32,941 bases of DNA, taken from contig PYGV01000024.1 in NCBI GenBank assembly GCA_003022385.1, positions 1 through 32,941 on the forward strand, written 5' to 3'. This document shows positions 24,477 through 32,915 of this stretch, piece after piece; the stretch's first letter is position 1; each line of letters starts with the position of its first letter. Source of the DNA: a filamentous cyanobacterium CCP3 (GTDB taxonomy: Bacteria > Cyanobacteriota > Cyanobacteriia > Phormidesmidales > Phormidesmidaceae). A program made the position numbers and the translations under genes. The notes beneath the pieces were generated by a model. It saw only the letters and a program-made list of their open reading frames with translations. It did not search any database and was not told the DNA's origin.

Positions 24477-24612
24477 GCGACAAATTTGGCTATGGACCGC
24501 AATTGTGCGCCGCCATCACCTACAGCCAACATCAAATCTCCTAAGCCAAGGCAATCTTTCCAAACGGCATTTCTAGTGATGGGCAGTGCCCACCCTACTC
24601 GTCAACTACTAC

Positions 24613-25197
24613 TCACGAACTACCCCATATCTCTTGTTCCGAAAAACCCAGCTCTTGAAAATCGCGTTCTCTCAATGCTGCCTCATCGGCACAAAAAAAC
24701 TCATCCAGCTGAGGCGGTTCAACCGAGCTGCCCGCCAGCATGGCGTGGGCCTGACCGCGATGGTGAATCTGGTGCTGAAACAGGTGCGCCAGCAGCCGCG
24801 ACATCTGCTCGTTCTGAATACCGTGGGACCGAGGAATGCTGACAGGCTGCTTTAGCGACCCATCGGTCAAGGTGCGACAAACGGCAATTAGCCGTTGATC
24901 CACCTGGTGCTGCTCCCGCTGCAACTCCGCACAGGTCTCGAAGGGCTCCTCAGGCTCAAAAAACGTCCAAGCTTGAGGATGGGGCGGCGGCTGGCTAATG
25001 CTGCGCTCCAGTGCGTCGACGTAGTACCAGTCAACGGTGAGCAAATGGTTTAGAGTCGCTTTGATCGAGGGGAAAAAACTCGTTCTGGTGGCCACAAAAT
25101 CGGCCTGGCTCAGCTGGCAGCAGGCTTTGAGCAAACGGTGGTTGGCCCAGGCGTTGTTGTAGGCCATGGTCAACAGATGATGGGTGAGCGAAGCCAT
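24613..25197 (-). CDS. DinB-family protein (putative metal-dependent hydrolase or transferase)
   Basis: 194 residues from ATG 25197, just after a GGAGG; upstream in-frame sequence is not protein-like. A four-helix bundle is indicated: YNNAWANHRLL, then ATLNHLLTVDWYYVDAL with the first metal His, and LLAHLFQHQIHHRGQAHAML with the second and third. DinB proteins bind Zn, Ni or Fe and include thiol transferases; the substrate is unknown. It is on the same strand as the oxygenase gene 49 bp upstream, so a shared transcript is likely. Confidence 0.88.
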   Translation of the reverse strand: MASLTHHLLTMAYNNAWANHRLLKACCQLSQADFVATRTSFFPSIKATLNHLLTVDWYYVDALERSISQPPPHPQAWTFFEPEEPFETCAELQREQHQVDQRLIAVCRTLTDGSLKQPVSIPRSHGIQNEQMSRLLAHLFQHQIHHRGQAHAMLAGSSVEPPQLDEFFCADEAALRERDFQELGFSEQEIWGSS

Positions 25198-25246
25198 AGC
25201 CCTCCAGTCCTCGGTGGCGAAACCTGCCCTCAATTGTGACGCGCCG

Positions 25247-25957
25247 CTAGGGCATTGCTCCAAACCGCTGCCACTGAGTGGGGGGCGGCATCAGAAATTC
25301 GTAGGCTCCCGCCGCCTGGCCCGGCGCAGCGGCGAGCACAATATCAAATGAGAGCGACAGGCGCAGGTCGTCGGTATGGTTGGGCGTCACCCCATGGCGC
25401 TGCTTAGCCGGAAAGACAATCAGGCGGCCCTCGGTGGGCAAATACAGAGCCTGATCCTGGTTCAGGTAGTTCCACTCGGCGATGATGTCGGTATTTTTGC
25501 TGCCCAGACCGGGGCTGACCTCGTTGGGGCGGGCGTCGTCAAAAAAGGTGAGGCAGCCCGCCGCATCGGTGCCCGACTCCGGCACGGCAACATAGTACAC
25601 GGCGCTGACGTGGGCGGTGTTGTGGCAGTGGGCACCGACCTCCTGCTGGGGGCGCGACACCACCGGCCAGGCCCGTTGAATGTAGAGATCGACCTGGCTC
25701 AGGTCTAGTCCCAGTTCTTTGAGGTAGGTCACCACGTGGGTTTCGACCTGGGCCACCACCCAGCTAAAGCGGGGGTCGGTGTGTACTTTTTCAACGCCGT
25801 GCAAGTCGCCCGTCCAGGCCATCTCAGGGAAGTTGCGGGGCTCGCTACCGCTGGCCTCTAACTCTAGAATGGCCTCGGCCAGGGCCGCTTTGTGCTGGGG
25901 GGCATCAGGCAGGTCGGCGTAGTAAACAGCGAGGGGAAACCAGGTATCGAGGGGCAT
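25247..25957 (-). CDS. 2-oxoglutarate/Fe(II)-dependent oxygenase (phage/cyanobacterial type)
   Basis: 236 residues. The iron site is likely from the AHCHNTAH region (H110/H112) and H188 in FPAKQRHGV, with the 2-oxoglutarate Arg at R199 in DDLRLSLSFD. The HVSAVYYVAVP strand matches the TIGR02466-type putative oxygenases common in cyanobacteria and their phages. The substrate is unknown. It precedes the DinB gene. Confidence 0.85.
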   Translation of the reverse strand: MPLDTWFPLAVYYADLPDAPQHKAALAEAILELEASGSEPRNFPEMAWTGDLHGVEKVHTDPRFSWVVAQVETHVVTYLKELGLDLSQVDLYIQRAWPVVSRPQQEVGAHCHNTAHVSAVYYVAVPESGTDAAGCLTFFDDARPNEVSPGLGSKNTDIIAEWNYLNQDQALYLPTEGRLIVFPAKQRHGVTPNHTDDLRLSLSFDIVLAAAPGQAAGAYEFLMPPPTQWQRFGAMP

Positions 25958-26089
25958 AGCGGGAGCGGCGACCGGGGTTAAAAATCGGGGTTGGCGAGGA
26001 TGGGTGCTAGGCCGTACTGTGAAGTACTGGTATGACTTGACGATCGGCCCAGGACTGAACTCAGCTTAGCAGGGTAGATGAGGCCAGCG

Positions 26090-26779
26090 ATGGAGTGGAT
26101 AACGACTCGACCGATTGCCCATCGGGGCCTGCACCAGGGTGCGACGGTGCCGGAGAATTCGCTAGCGGCCTTTGAGGCCGCGATCGCTGCCCAGCACCCG
26201 ATCGAGCTAGACGTGCAGCTGCTCGCCGACGGTCACCTGGTGGTCTTTCACGATCGCGATCTGAAGCGGCTGACGGGCCACAAAGGCCGCATCGCCGAGC
26301 AAACCCTCGGCAGCCTGGCGCAGTTTTACCTGTTTGGCACCGACCAGACCATTCCTTCCCTGGCTCAAACCCTGGCCTGCATAGGGGGTCGGGTACCGCT
26401 GCTGATTGAAATCAAAAACGAGAAGAAAGTTGGCCCCCCCGAGCAGGCGCTGGTCAAAACCCTGGCGGGCTACCGGGGCGAGTTGGCGGTGCAGTCGTTC
26501 AACCCGCGATCGCTGCAGTGGTTCAGGCGCTACGCCCCTGAAATTCGGCGTGGGCAGCTGGCCAGCAAGCCGCAGAAGTTTTTGCGCAGCAACCTGCTGC
26601 TCACCTGGGCCAGTGCGCCGCACTTCATTGCCTACAACGTCAAAGCGCTGCCCACGCTGCCCACCACCCTGGCCCGCCACTACTTCAACCGCCCCCTGCT
26701 GGCCTGGACGGTGCGCAGCCAGACCGACCTGGAGCGGGCCACCCAGCACGCCGACAACTACATCTTTGACTCGTTCTAG
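26090..26779 (+). CDS. Glycerophosphodiester phosphodiesterase
   Basis: 229 residues. The family core is intact: AHRG (H11-R12), PENS (E22), E39 and D41 in IELDVQL, H54 in FHDRD, and IEIKNEKK later. It cleaves glycerophosphodiesters to glycerol-3-phosphate and an alcohol; the length fits a compact cytoplasmic UgpQ-like enzyme with no signal peptide. ATG 26090 has GAGG 6 bases upstream; ATG 26078 in frame is an alternative start. Confidence 0.92.
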   Translation: MEWITTRPIAHRGLHQGATVPENSLAAFEAAIAAQHPIELDVQLLADGHLVVFHDRDLKRLTGHKGRIAEQTLGSLAQFYLFGTDQTIPSLAQTLACIGGRVPLLIEIKNEKKVGPPEQALVKTLAGYRGELAVQSFNPRSLQWFRRYAPEIRRGQLASKPQKFLRSNLLLTWASAPHFIAYNVKALPTLPTTLARHYFNRPLLAWTVRSQTDLERATQHADNYIFDSF

Positions 26780-26892
26780 CAGCGAGTGACAAAACAGCCC
26801 GCTACTCAGTAAACATTAAGTTGTTCCTCAGGCGTTCCCAGGGACGATTGGGTAAGGTATCGAAACGCTTAACCGCTCACTGGTGTTGCGAT

Positions 26893-27744
26893 ATGCCCCT
26901 CTTGATTGAAGGTCTCTGGACTGTGGCCAAATTGCAGGCGCGGCTGGCGCGATGGTTAAGCTCCAGTTTTGGCCGTGCTGCTGGCCCTTTGCCCAAATCT
27001 TGGCCAAACGCCAGCGCTACCACTACCCCCAGGGCTGACCCAACCTTGCCGCACCCAGCTATTTCGATCGTGATCCCCGCGCTCAATGAGGCGAGCAGTT
27101 TGCCTTTGGCGCTAGAGACCCTCCAGTCTGCCGCCAACGTAGAGGTCATCGTTGTCGATGGCGGTAGCGCCGACGGTACGGCTGAGGTAGCCAGGGCGAT
27201 GGGGGCCAGGGTGGTAGAGTCGGTGCGGGGGCGATCGCACCAGCAAAACCAGGGGGCCAGATCCGCTCAAGGCCCAATTTTGCTCTTCCTCCACGCCGAC
27301 ACCCGCCTGCCCGAAGGGTTCGACCAGGCCATTCGCCAGACCCTGGCCCATCCGGGCGTGGTAGCTGGGGCCTTTTGCCTCGGCATCAGTGGCCAGGGGA
27401 GGGGGTTGCGCTGGGTGGAATGGGGGGTAAATGTGCGATCGCGCCTGCTGCAAATGCCCTACGGCGACCAGGCCATTTTCATCAAGGCAGAGGTCTTTGA
27501 CCAGCTCGGCGGTTTCCCCGACCTGCCCATGATGGAAGACTTTGAGCTGGTGCGGCGGCTGAAACGGCTGGGGAAGGTGGCGATCGCCCCAAGTGCCGTG
27601 GTGACGAGCGATCGCCGCTGGCGCAGTCTGGGCATTTTGCGCACCACCCTGGCCAATCAGATGATGATCGCTGGCTACCTACTCGGCGTCGATCCCCATC
27701 GGCTGGCGCGGTGGTATCGGCACCTTGGCAAGCCTCGGCGGTAG
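26893..27744 (+). CDS. Family 2 glycosyltransferase (TIGR04283 type)
   Basis: 283 residues from ATG 26893 (an in-frame TTG at 26821 is possible but adds unusual sequence). The GT-A core starts near residue 55: ISIVIPALNEASSL, then VDGGSADGT, the metal-binding HADTRLP and MPYGDQAIF, and the catalytic MEDFELVRRLKRLG. These are hallmarks of the TIGR04283 transferases, often found near pigment or carotenoid genes. The acceptor is unknown. The first 50 residues are a variable basic leader. It converges with the flavoprotein gene across a large palindrome. Confidence 0.88.
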   Translation: MPLLIEGLWTVAKLQARLARWLSSSFGRAAGPLPKSWPNASATTTPRADPTLPHPAISIVIPALNEASSLPLALETLQSAANVEVIVVDGGSADGTAEVARAMGARVVESVRGRSHQQNQGARSAQGPILLFLHADTRLPEGFDQAIRQTLAHPGVVAGAFCLGISGQGRGLRWVEWGVNVRSRLLQMPYGDQAIFIKAEVFDQLGGFPDLPMMEDFELVRRLKRLGKVAIAPSAVVTSDRRWRSLGILRTTLANQMMIAGYLLGVDPHRLARWYRHLGKPRR

Positions 27745-27745
27745 C

Positions 27746-27961
27746 GATTTTGGATTTTAGATTTTGGATTGGGGGTTGTGGCTAGAGCATGGGTGATTAA
27801 TGTGGTGCTGACCTGGTTGACAGACAAAAGTTCTGCTGTAGGTTGGTGTTGAGCAAAGCGAAACCCAACACCAGTAGCGGTTTTGTTGGGTTACGCTAAC
27901 GCTAACCCAACCTACAGCAGCATAAAGGTTTCAAGGGTTTTGTCATCCAAAATCCAAAATC
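27746..27961. repeat. Nested inverted-repeat element between convergent genes
   Basis: A 14-bp perfect inverted repeat CTGCTGTAGGTTGG (27833-27846)/CCAACCTACAGCAG (27907-27920) encloses two hairpins: GGTGTTG/CAACACC (27845-27872) and GTTGGGTTA/TAACCCAAC (27885-27911). Outside lie inverted GATTTTGGATTTTAGAT-type arms (27746-27769 and 27945-27961). The GTAGGTTGGGTT-type core is a frequent cyanobacterial repeat. By position it could terminate both flanking genes. Confidence 0.8.
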
Positions 27962-27965
27962 TCCT

Positions 27966-29081
27966 CTATCCCGACAGCAGCCCGCCGCTCAGGCGCTTCA
28001 TGACGCGACCAGCGATGTCGGCATAGCGCACTTCTCCGGCCAAAATTTGCCCCAGCCGTTGGGTCGCCGTCGGTCGCTTGATCCCCACCCGGTAGCCGAT
28101 CCCTGGCACCCGAAAGAACAGTCCGGCAATGCGCTTGGCCCAGGGCATGTCTTCGCCCCAGGTGCTGTGCATGGTGGCGGTGTAGGTGGCCAGCGCTTGG
28201 GGATCACCCGCCAGGGCGGCGTGGATGGCCTCGGCAGCCCGCACGCCGCTGATCATGCCGGGGCGAATGCCTTCGGCGCTGAGCGGATCGACGATGGCGG
28301 CGGCTTCCCCCACCAGCACCGCTCGATGGGTGTGCAGGGGGTGGTTGCCGTCCCACAGCTTCAGCGGGTGGCTGTAGACGGTGCCCGTCTCGGGGCTGAC
28401 CCCAAAGGACTGGCTATATTTTTCTAGGGGTTTGCGGTAGTCGGCTGGGGCCTGGCCCAAAAACGTCGCCACCCCAATCGAGTAACCGTCTGCCTTCGGG
28501 AAGTTCCAGGCGCAGCCCTGCTTGACCAGGCCAAACTCAAAGTTGATGGCGCAGTCATCCCCCACCGGGGCATTCACTTCGAGAATGCTGGCGGTACGCA
28601 GCGTCAAATCGGGAAAGCCCAGCCACTTTGCCATCGGCCCGGTCGCGCCGTCGGCGGCTACCAGATAGGCCGCTTCCAGAGTGCCGTCGGTGGTAGAGAC
28701 TTGCCAGTAGTCGCCCTGGTTGGCGATCGCCATCACCGCCGTACCATCCTTTAGCTGTGCTCCCTGGTTTTGCGCCTGCTGCACGAGAAATTGGTCAAAC
28801 ACCTCGCGCTTCACCATCCAGATTGGGGCGGTAGCGAGTTCGGCCTCAACGGGGTCGCCCAGCTTGTAGGTGTAGCGCACGCGGCGCAGGGAGCGATCGA
28901 TCGCCGGAGCAAAATCAAACTCAAAATACTCAGCCACACTGGGCGAGACCGCACCGCTACAGGGCTTGTAGCGCGGCAAAGACTCTTTTTCTACTATCAG
29001 TACCGAGTGCCCCTGCTTAGCGAGGTGGTAGGCAGCCGATGCTCCGGCGGGGCCAGCCCCCACCACAATGACGTCGTACAT
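27966..29081 (-). CDS. Geranylgeranyl reductase-family FAD oxidoreductase
   Basis: 371 residues. An FAD-binding Rossmann start VIVVGAGPAGASAAYHLA, the following VEKESLPRYKPCSGAVSP, and the second FAD motif VLVGEAAAIVDPLSAEGI place it in the geranylgeranyl reductase/ChlP superfamily. It is shorter than and clearly distinct from typical ChlP; cyanobacteria usually carry such paralogues with unproven isoprenoid-reducing roles. No pigment genes adjoin it. ATG 29081 starts directly at the Rossmann strand. Confidence 0.9.
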   Translation of the reverse strand: MYDVIVVGAGPAGASAAYHLAKQGHSVLIVEKESLPRYKPCSGAVSPSVAEYFEFDFAPAIDRSLRRVRYTYKLGDPVEAELATAPIWMVKREVFDQFLVQQAQNQGAQLKDGTAVMAIANQGDYWQVSTTDGTLEAAYLVAADGATGPMAKWLGFPDLTLRTASILEVNAPVGDDCAINFEFGLVKQGCAWNFPKADGYSIGVATFLGQAPADYRKPLEKYSQSFGVSPETGTVYSHPLKLWDGNHPLHTHRAVLVGEAAAIVDPLSAEGIRPGMISGVRAAEAIHAALAGDPQALATYTATMHSTWGEDMPWAKRIAGLFFRVPGIGYRVGIKRPTATQRLGQILAGEVRYADIAGRVMKRLSGGLLSG

Positions 29082-29303
29082 GGTAGATCACAGCGTTTTT
29101 GTGCCCTTATCGTATCGCTTCCGTGATTCGCTTCAATGGTTAGCAAATGGCAGAATCTATCTTTGGTTGCCCCCCCTGGGCATTGCAGTCTAGGGATACT
29201 CAGGGTTAAGTAAACAGATTGGGTTACGGCCTTGAAGAACTCAAAAAGGCTAACAAACAAGTAACTCAGCTCTGTTCGAGACAATTTTATTGGCTCAGGT
29301 ACT

Positions 29304-30179
29304 ATGCAACGCAACACTTCAAGGGTGGCTATGGGCGTACTGGGGGCGATCGCCCTCGGTGTGCTGACCGGCTGTGGTAGCGAAAGCCCCACCGCCACCG
29401 CCCCCGAAACTACTCCCGATACCACTGAGACCGCCAGTGCCGAGGGCGAAACCGGCACCCTGTTGATTCGCGCCAACGGCGAAGACTTTGTGCGCCAGGG
29501 GTTTACCACCAAAGACGGTTGGGAGATTACCTTTGACAACCTCTACGTATCGCTAGCCGACATTACCGCCGCTCAAACCGACCATCCCTTTGACCCCGAA
29601 GCGGGTACTGAACTTCAAGCCAAGGCCGAAGTCAAGGTCGAAGAAACTCAGGTAGTTGACCTGGCCGAGGGCGATGACTCAGCCGAGCCGATTATGGTGA
29701 GCGAGGTTGAGGCGCCAGCCGGACGCTTTAACGCGCTGGCCTGGCGCATGGTGCCCGCCCCATCAGGGCCGTCCGAGGGCTACTCGATCTGGATGCAGGG
29801 CACCGCCACCAAAGCGGGTGAAACCGTGCCCTTCACCGTCAAGGTGAATGAAGAGCTGGCCTTTACCTGCGGCGACTTTATCGGCGACGAGCGCAAGGGC
29901 ATTTTGACCGCTGGCGACCAGGCCGATGTAGAGGCCACCTTCCACTTTGACCACCTGTTTGGCGATGGCGAGGCCCCCGCCGACGACAGCATCAATACTG
30001 GCGCCCTGGGCTTTGAGCCCCTGGCCGCCCTGGCCGAAAATGGTGAGGTCGATGTCGACAGTGCGGCGCTAGAGGCCGGACTCTCTGAGGCAGACTACCA
30101 GACCTTTCTCTCGATCTTGCCGAGCCTGGGCCACGTGGGTGAAGGCCACTGCGAAGAAGTGACGTTGACATCCTCATGA
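29304..30179 (+). CDS. Lipoprotein of the nickel/cobalt import operon (DUF4382-like)
   Basis: 291 residues. A bacterial lipoprotein signal ends in the lipobox LTGC (Cys24), followed by an Ala/Thr/Glu-rich linker to about 50. The mature domain is beta-rich (TLLIRANGEDF, WEITFDNLYVSLADI, RFNALAWRMV). Possible metal ligands include C-x-D (TCGD), FHFDHLF and GEGHCEE. It is the first gene of a run of five that overlap or nearly touch, so it is probably an extracytoplasmic metal-binding accessory for the importer; this is inferred from position. Its stop overlaps the next ATG by 4 bp. Confidence 0.75.
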   Translation: MQRNTSRVAMGVLGAIALGVLTGCGSESPTATAPETTPDTTETASAEGETGTLLIRANGEDFVRQGFTTKDGWEITFDNLYVSLADITAAQTDHPFDPEAGTELQAKAEVKVEETQVVDLAEGDDSAEPIMVSEVEAPAGRFNALAWRMVPAPSGPSEGYSIWMQGTATKAGETVPFTVKVNEELAFTCGDFIGDERKGILTAGDQADVEATFHFDHLFGDGEAPADDSINTGALGFEPLAALAENGEVDVDSAALEAGLSEADYQTFLSILPSLGHVGEGHCEEVTLTSS

Positions 30180-30673
30180 GACTGAGACTCAGGTTTACCT
30201 GGTTACTGGCGCTGGCCCTGACCAGCGGCGCTGCACCTGCGCTGGCCCATGGGGTAACGGTAGAACACCGTAAGGTCAGCAGCGTTGAGCTAGAAGCCCG
30301 GTTTGAGACCGGCGAGCCGATGGCCAACGCCCAGGTGCTGGTCTACGCCCCCGGCAACCCCACCGACGTCTGGCAGGAGGGCACCACCAACGATCAGGGA
30401 CGCTTTAGCTTTACGCCCGACAGTTCCCAGCCCGGCAGCTGGGAGGTAATGGTGCGCCAGGCGGGTCATGGCGTGCTGACCACCATTCCGGTGGCAGATT
30501 CTACCGCTGAGGGCGACCCAGCTTCTACCCCAGCGACAGAGGCGGAGGCCGGGTCCAATTCTTTAATCTCTCCTAGTACTACCCTGTCTCCAGTGCAGCG
30601 GGGCATTACTATTGGCTCTGTAATCTGGGGCTTTATTGGCACCGCTTTATTTTTTGCTAGAGGCAAGCGCTAG
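30176..30673 (+). CDS. Accessory membrane subunit of nickel/cobalt ECF importer (NikL/CbiL-like)
   Basis: 165 residues. A signal peptide ends at APALA-HG, giving a mature N-terminal His, which in related subunits may bind metal. Residues 35-110 form an immunoglobulin-like or carboxypeptidase-regulatory-like beta domain (PMANAQVLVYAPG, DQGRFSFTPD). A linker and one C-terminal membrane helix (GITIGSVIWGFIGTALFF) follow. Proteins of this shape stand in for CbiN in nickel-type ECF transporters. It overlaps the upstream stop (ATGA) and the downstream GTG (by one base). Confidence 0.75.
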   Translation: MRLRLRFTWLLALALTSGAAPALAHGVTVEHRKVSSVELEARFETGEPMANAQVLVYAPGNPTDVWQEGTTNDQGRFSFTPDSSQPGSWEVMVRQAGHGVLTTIPVADSTAEGDPASTPATEAEAGSNSLISPSTTLSPVQRGITIGSVIWGFIGTALFFARGKR

Positions 30674-31317
30674 TGCACATCCCCGACGGAATTTTACCGG
30701 CCCAAGTTTGCGCGGCGGGGTATGCCGTAACCGGGGTAGCCACCTGGTACTCGCTGCGGCAGATCAACCGCAGGCCTGACCCAGCGGCTGAAGTTCCCAA
30801 GGCCTCATTGCTCACGGCGGCGTTTTTTGTGGCGTCGTCGATTTATATTCCAGTACCGCCCGCCAGCGTGCACCTGATTTTGAACGGGCTGTTGGGGGTG
30901 GTGCTGGGGTATTTTGCTTTTCCGGCGATTTTGATTGGCCTCTTTTTTCAGGCGCTGGTCATCGGCCACGGCGGGCTCACCACCCTGGGGGTCAATGCCA
31001 CCATGATGGGGGTACCGGCGCTCCTGGCCTACCACATTTTTCAAACCCGCAACATCTTGGGCAAAATGCTGCCCGAACCTACCCGTACGGGCGTGTTTGC
31101 GTTTCTGGGCGGGTCGCTAGGGCTGGGCATAGCGGCGCTGATCTTTCTGGCGCTGATTGTGTTTAATATTCCCGCCGAGCTGAATGCCGGGGCCGAACAG
31201 GCGGCGGTGCTAACGCTGTCGGTGGGTCACATTCCGCTGGCCATTGTAGAAGGGGTGTTCACGGCCATGCTGGTGTTGTTTTTGCGCCGGGTCAAGCCCG
31301 AGCTGCTGGAGGGCTAG
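30673..31317 (+). CDS. cbiM: Cobalt/nickel ECF transporter S component CbiM
   Basis: 214 residues, start GTG 30673. The N-terminus MHIPDGILP is the family signature; the terminal Met and His2 bind the metal ion. Several membrane helices follow, with HLILNGLLGVVLGYFAFPAI, QALVIGHGGLTTLGVNA and the conserved VGHIPLAIVEG. It is the substrate-binding unit for Ni2+ or Co2+; sequence alone does not settle which. Confidence 0.95.
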   Translation: MHIPDGILPAQVCAAGYAVTGVATWYSLRQINRRPDPAAEVPKASLLTAAFFVASSIYIPVPPASVHLILNGLLGVVLGYFAFPAILIGLFFQALVIGHGGLTTLGVNATMMGVPALLAYHIFQTRNILGKMLPEPTRTGVFAFLGGSLGLGIAALIFLALIVFNIPAELNAGAEQAAVLTLSVGHIPLAIVEGVFTAMLVLFLRRVKPELLEG

Positions 31318-31323
31318 GTCACG

Positions 31324-32118
31324 ATGGGAGTTGCCAGCGCCAATACCTATATTCACCGCGAGTCAGTGATTCACGACTGGTCACCCCGACTCAAGCTGAT
31401 TAGTCTGGGGCTGCTGATGTTTGCCTTTGCTACGGTACAGCAGCTAGCCCTGGTGCCTTGGATGCTGGGGCTGGCGGCGCTGCTCTACGGGCTGTCGCGG
31501 CTGCCAGTATCGTTTTTGCGGCAGCGGCTGAGCTATCCGGGCCTGTTTATTTTGGCGGTGGTGCTGCTGCTGCCCCTGACGGTGGGGGAAACGGTAGTGG
31601 CTCAGTGGGGTTGGCTCGCCCTGCGCGAAGAAGGGCTGCGGGCCACTGGGCTGATTGTGGGGCGGTTTTTGTCGATTTTGACCCTGGGCTTTATTTTGCT
31701 GGGCACAACCCCGTTTTTGACGCTGCTGGGGGCGATGCGATCGCTCGGCCTGCCCACCCTGCTTGCCGATATGACCCTGCTGTCGTACCGCTACCTGTTT
31801 GAGATTGCCGCCATGCTGGCCACCATGCAGCAGGCCATGCGGCTGCGGGGCTTTGGCCACAGCCATCAGCGCTGGCTGCGGGTCAACCGCCACACCATGC
31901 AGCAGCTCGCCATGCTGACCGGAAATTTGCTGATTCGCAGCTACGAGCAGTCGGAGCGAGTGTACAAAGCCATGCGGCTGCGGGGCTACGGGCAGAGCCG
32001 CCAGGTCGCCCCAACGCCCACGATCACCAGCCCCTTGTCGCTTCACAACTGGGCCCTGACCGGGGCCGTACTGGTGGCAGCGGCGGGGTTAGTCCTTGCA
32101 GAGATGAGATTGGCATGA
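31324..32118 (+). CDS. cbiQ: ECF transporter transmembrane component CbiQ
   Basis: 264 residues with about five to six membrane helices. Two AMRLRG motifs (in QQAMRLRGFG and YKAMRLRGYG, near 173-222) are the coupling helices that sit in the grooves of the ATPase pair. It begins 6 bp after cbiM and its TGA overlaps the start of cbiO (ATGA), which indicates translational coupling. Confidence 0.94.
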   Translation: MGVASANTYIHRESVIHDWSPRLKLISLGLLMFAFATVQQLALVPWMLGLAALLYGLSRLPVSFLRQRLSYPGLFILAVVLLLPLTVGETVVAQWGWLALREEGLRATGLIVGRFLSILTLGFILLGTTPFLTLLGAMRSLGLPTLLADMTLLSYRYLFEIAAMLATMQQAMRLRGFGHSHQRWLRVNRHTMQQLAMLTGNLLIRSYEQSERVYKAMRLRGYGQSRQVAPTPTITSPLSLHNWALTGAVLVAAAGLVLAEMRLA

Positions 32119-32915
32119 TGATGGAATCTGTTTCGACCGGCCTCAACCCGGTAGCCGTTGCCCAGGGGTGGCAGAGTACAGCGATCGCTGCCAGCGCCCT
32201 CTCCTTTGGCTACCCCGACCAGCCCGAAGTGCTGCGCGAGGTTACCCTAACCGTCCAAGAGGGCGATCGCGTCGGCATTATCGGCCACAACGGCTGCGGC
32301 AAAACCACCCTGTTCATGCTGCTCTGCGGCGTGCTCACCCCCGTTTCAGGCGACATACACCTCTTTGGCGAACCCCTCACCCCCGGTCAGTTTCGCCCCG
32401 AAGTTGCCCTCCTCTTTCAAGACCCCGACGACCAGCTGTTCTCGGCCTCGGTGCGCGACGACATCGCCTTTGGCCCCCAAAACATGGGCTTTGACCCCGC
32501 CGAAGTCGATGCCCGCGTCACCCAGGCCGCCGACATGGCCGGCATTGCCCACCTGCTCGATCGCACACCCCACCACCTCTCCGGCGGCGAAAAACAAATG
32601 GTCGCGATCGCAGGCCTCCTCGCCATGACCCCCCAGATTATTCTCTACGACGAACCCACCGCCAGCCTCGACCTCCGCACCCGCCGCCGCCTGATCCGCT
32701 TTCTGCAAAACTCCACCGAAACCATCCTGATCTCCTCCCACGATCTGGAATTTGTCCTAGAAGTCTGCGATCGCGTCATCCTGATCGACGAAGGCCACAT
32801 CATCGCCGACGGCTGCCCCCGCGCAATTATGGGCAACCAAGCGTTAATGGAAGCCCACGGCCTGGAGAAGCCCCATTCGCTGATTCCCCATGTCGAGCGG
32901 CATCATGGGGAGTAG
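32115..32915 (+). CDS. cbiO: ECF transporter ATPase CbiO
   Basis: 266 residues, full length inside the window. Walker A GHNGCGKTT, Q-loop LLFQDPDDQLF, signature LSGGEKQ, Walker B IILYDEPT and H-loop SSHD are all intact. It powers nickel/cobalt uptake with CbiQ and CbiM. Met at 32115, 32118 or 32121 could start it; the conserved domain only begins near residue 25. A 26-base tail remains to the window edge without a terminator. Confidence 0.95.
   Translation: MMMESVSTGLNPVAVAQGWQSTAIAASALSFGYPDQPEVLREVTLTVQEGDRVGIIGHNGCGKTTLFMLLCGVLTPVSGDIHLFGEPLTPGQFRPEVALLFQDPDDQLFSASVRDDIAFGPQNMGFDPAEVDARVTQAADMAGIAHLLDRTPHHLSGGEKQMVAIAGLLAMTPQIILYDEPTASLDLRTRRRLIRFLQNSTETILISSHDLEFVLEVCDRVILIDEGHIIADGCPRAIMGNQALMEAHGLEKPHSLIPHVERHHGE

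Noticed and set aside
26014-26027. GTA-N8-TAC match to the NtcA consensus upstream of the phosphodiesterase and oxygenase genes
   Set aside because: No TA-N3-T -10 box lies about 22 bases downstream on either strand, and such a short motif is expected several times by chance in 33 kb.
29082-29303. Possible cobalamin or NiCo riboswitch before the metal importer operon
   Set aside because: I could not find a cobalamin box or the conserved junction sequences of a NiCo riboswitch in these 222 bp.
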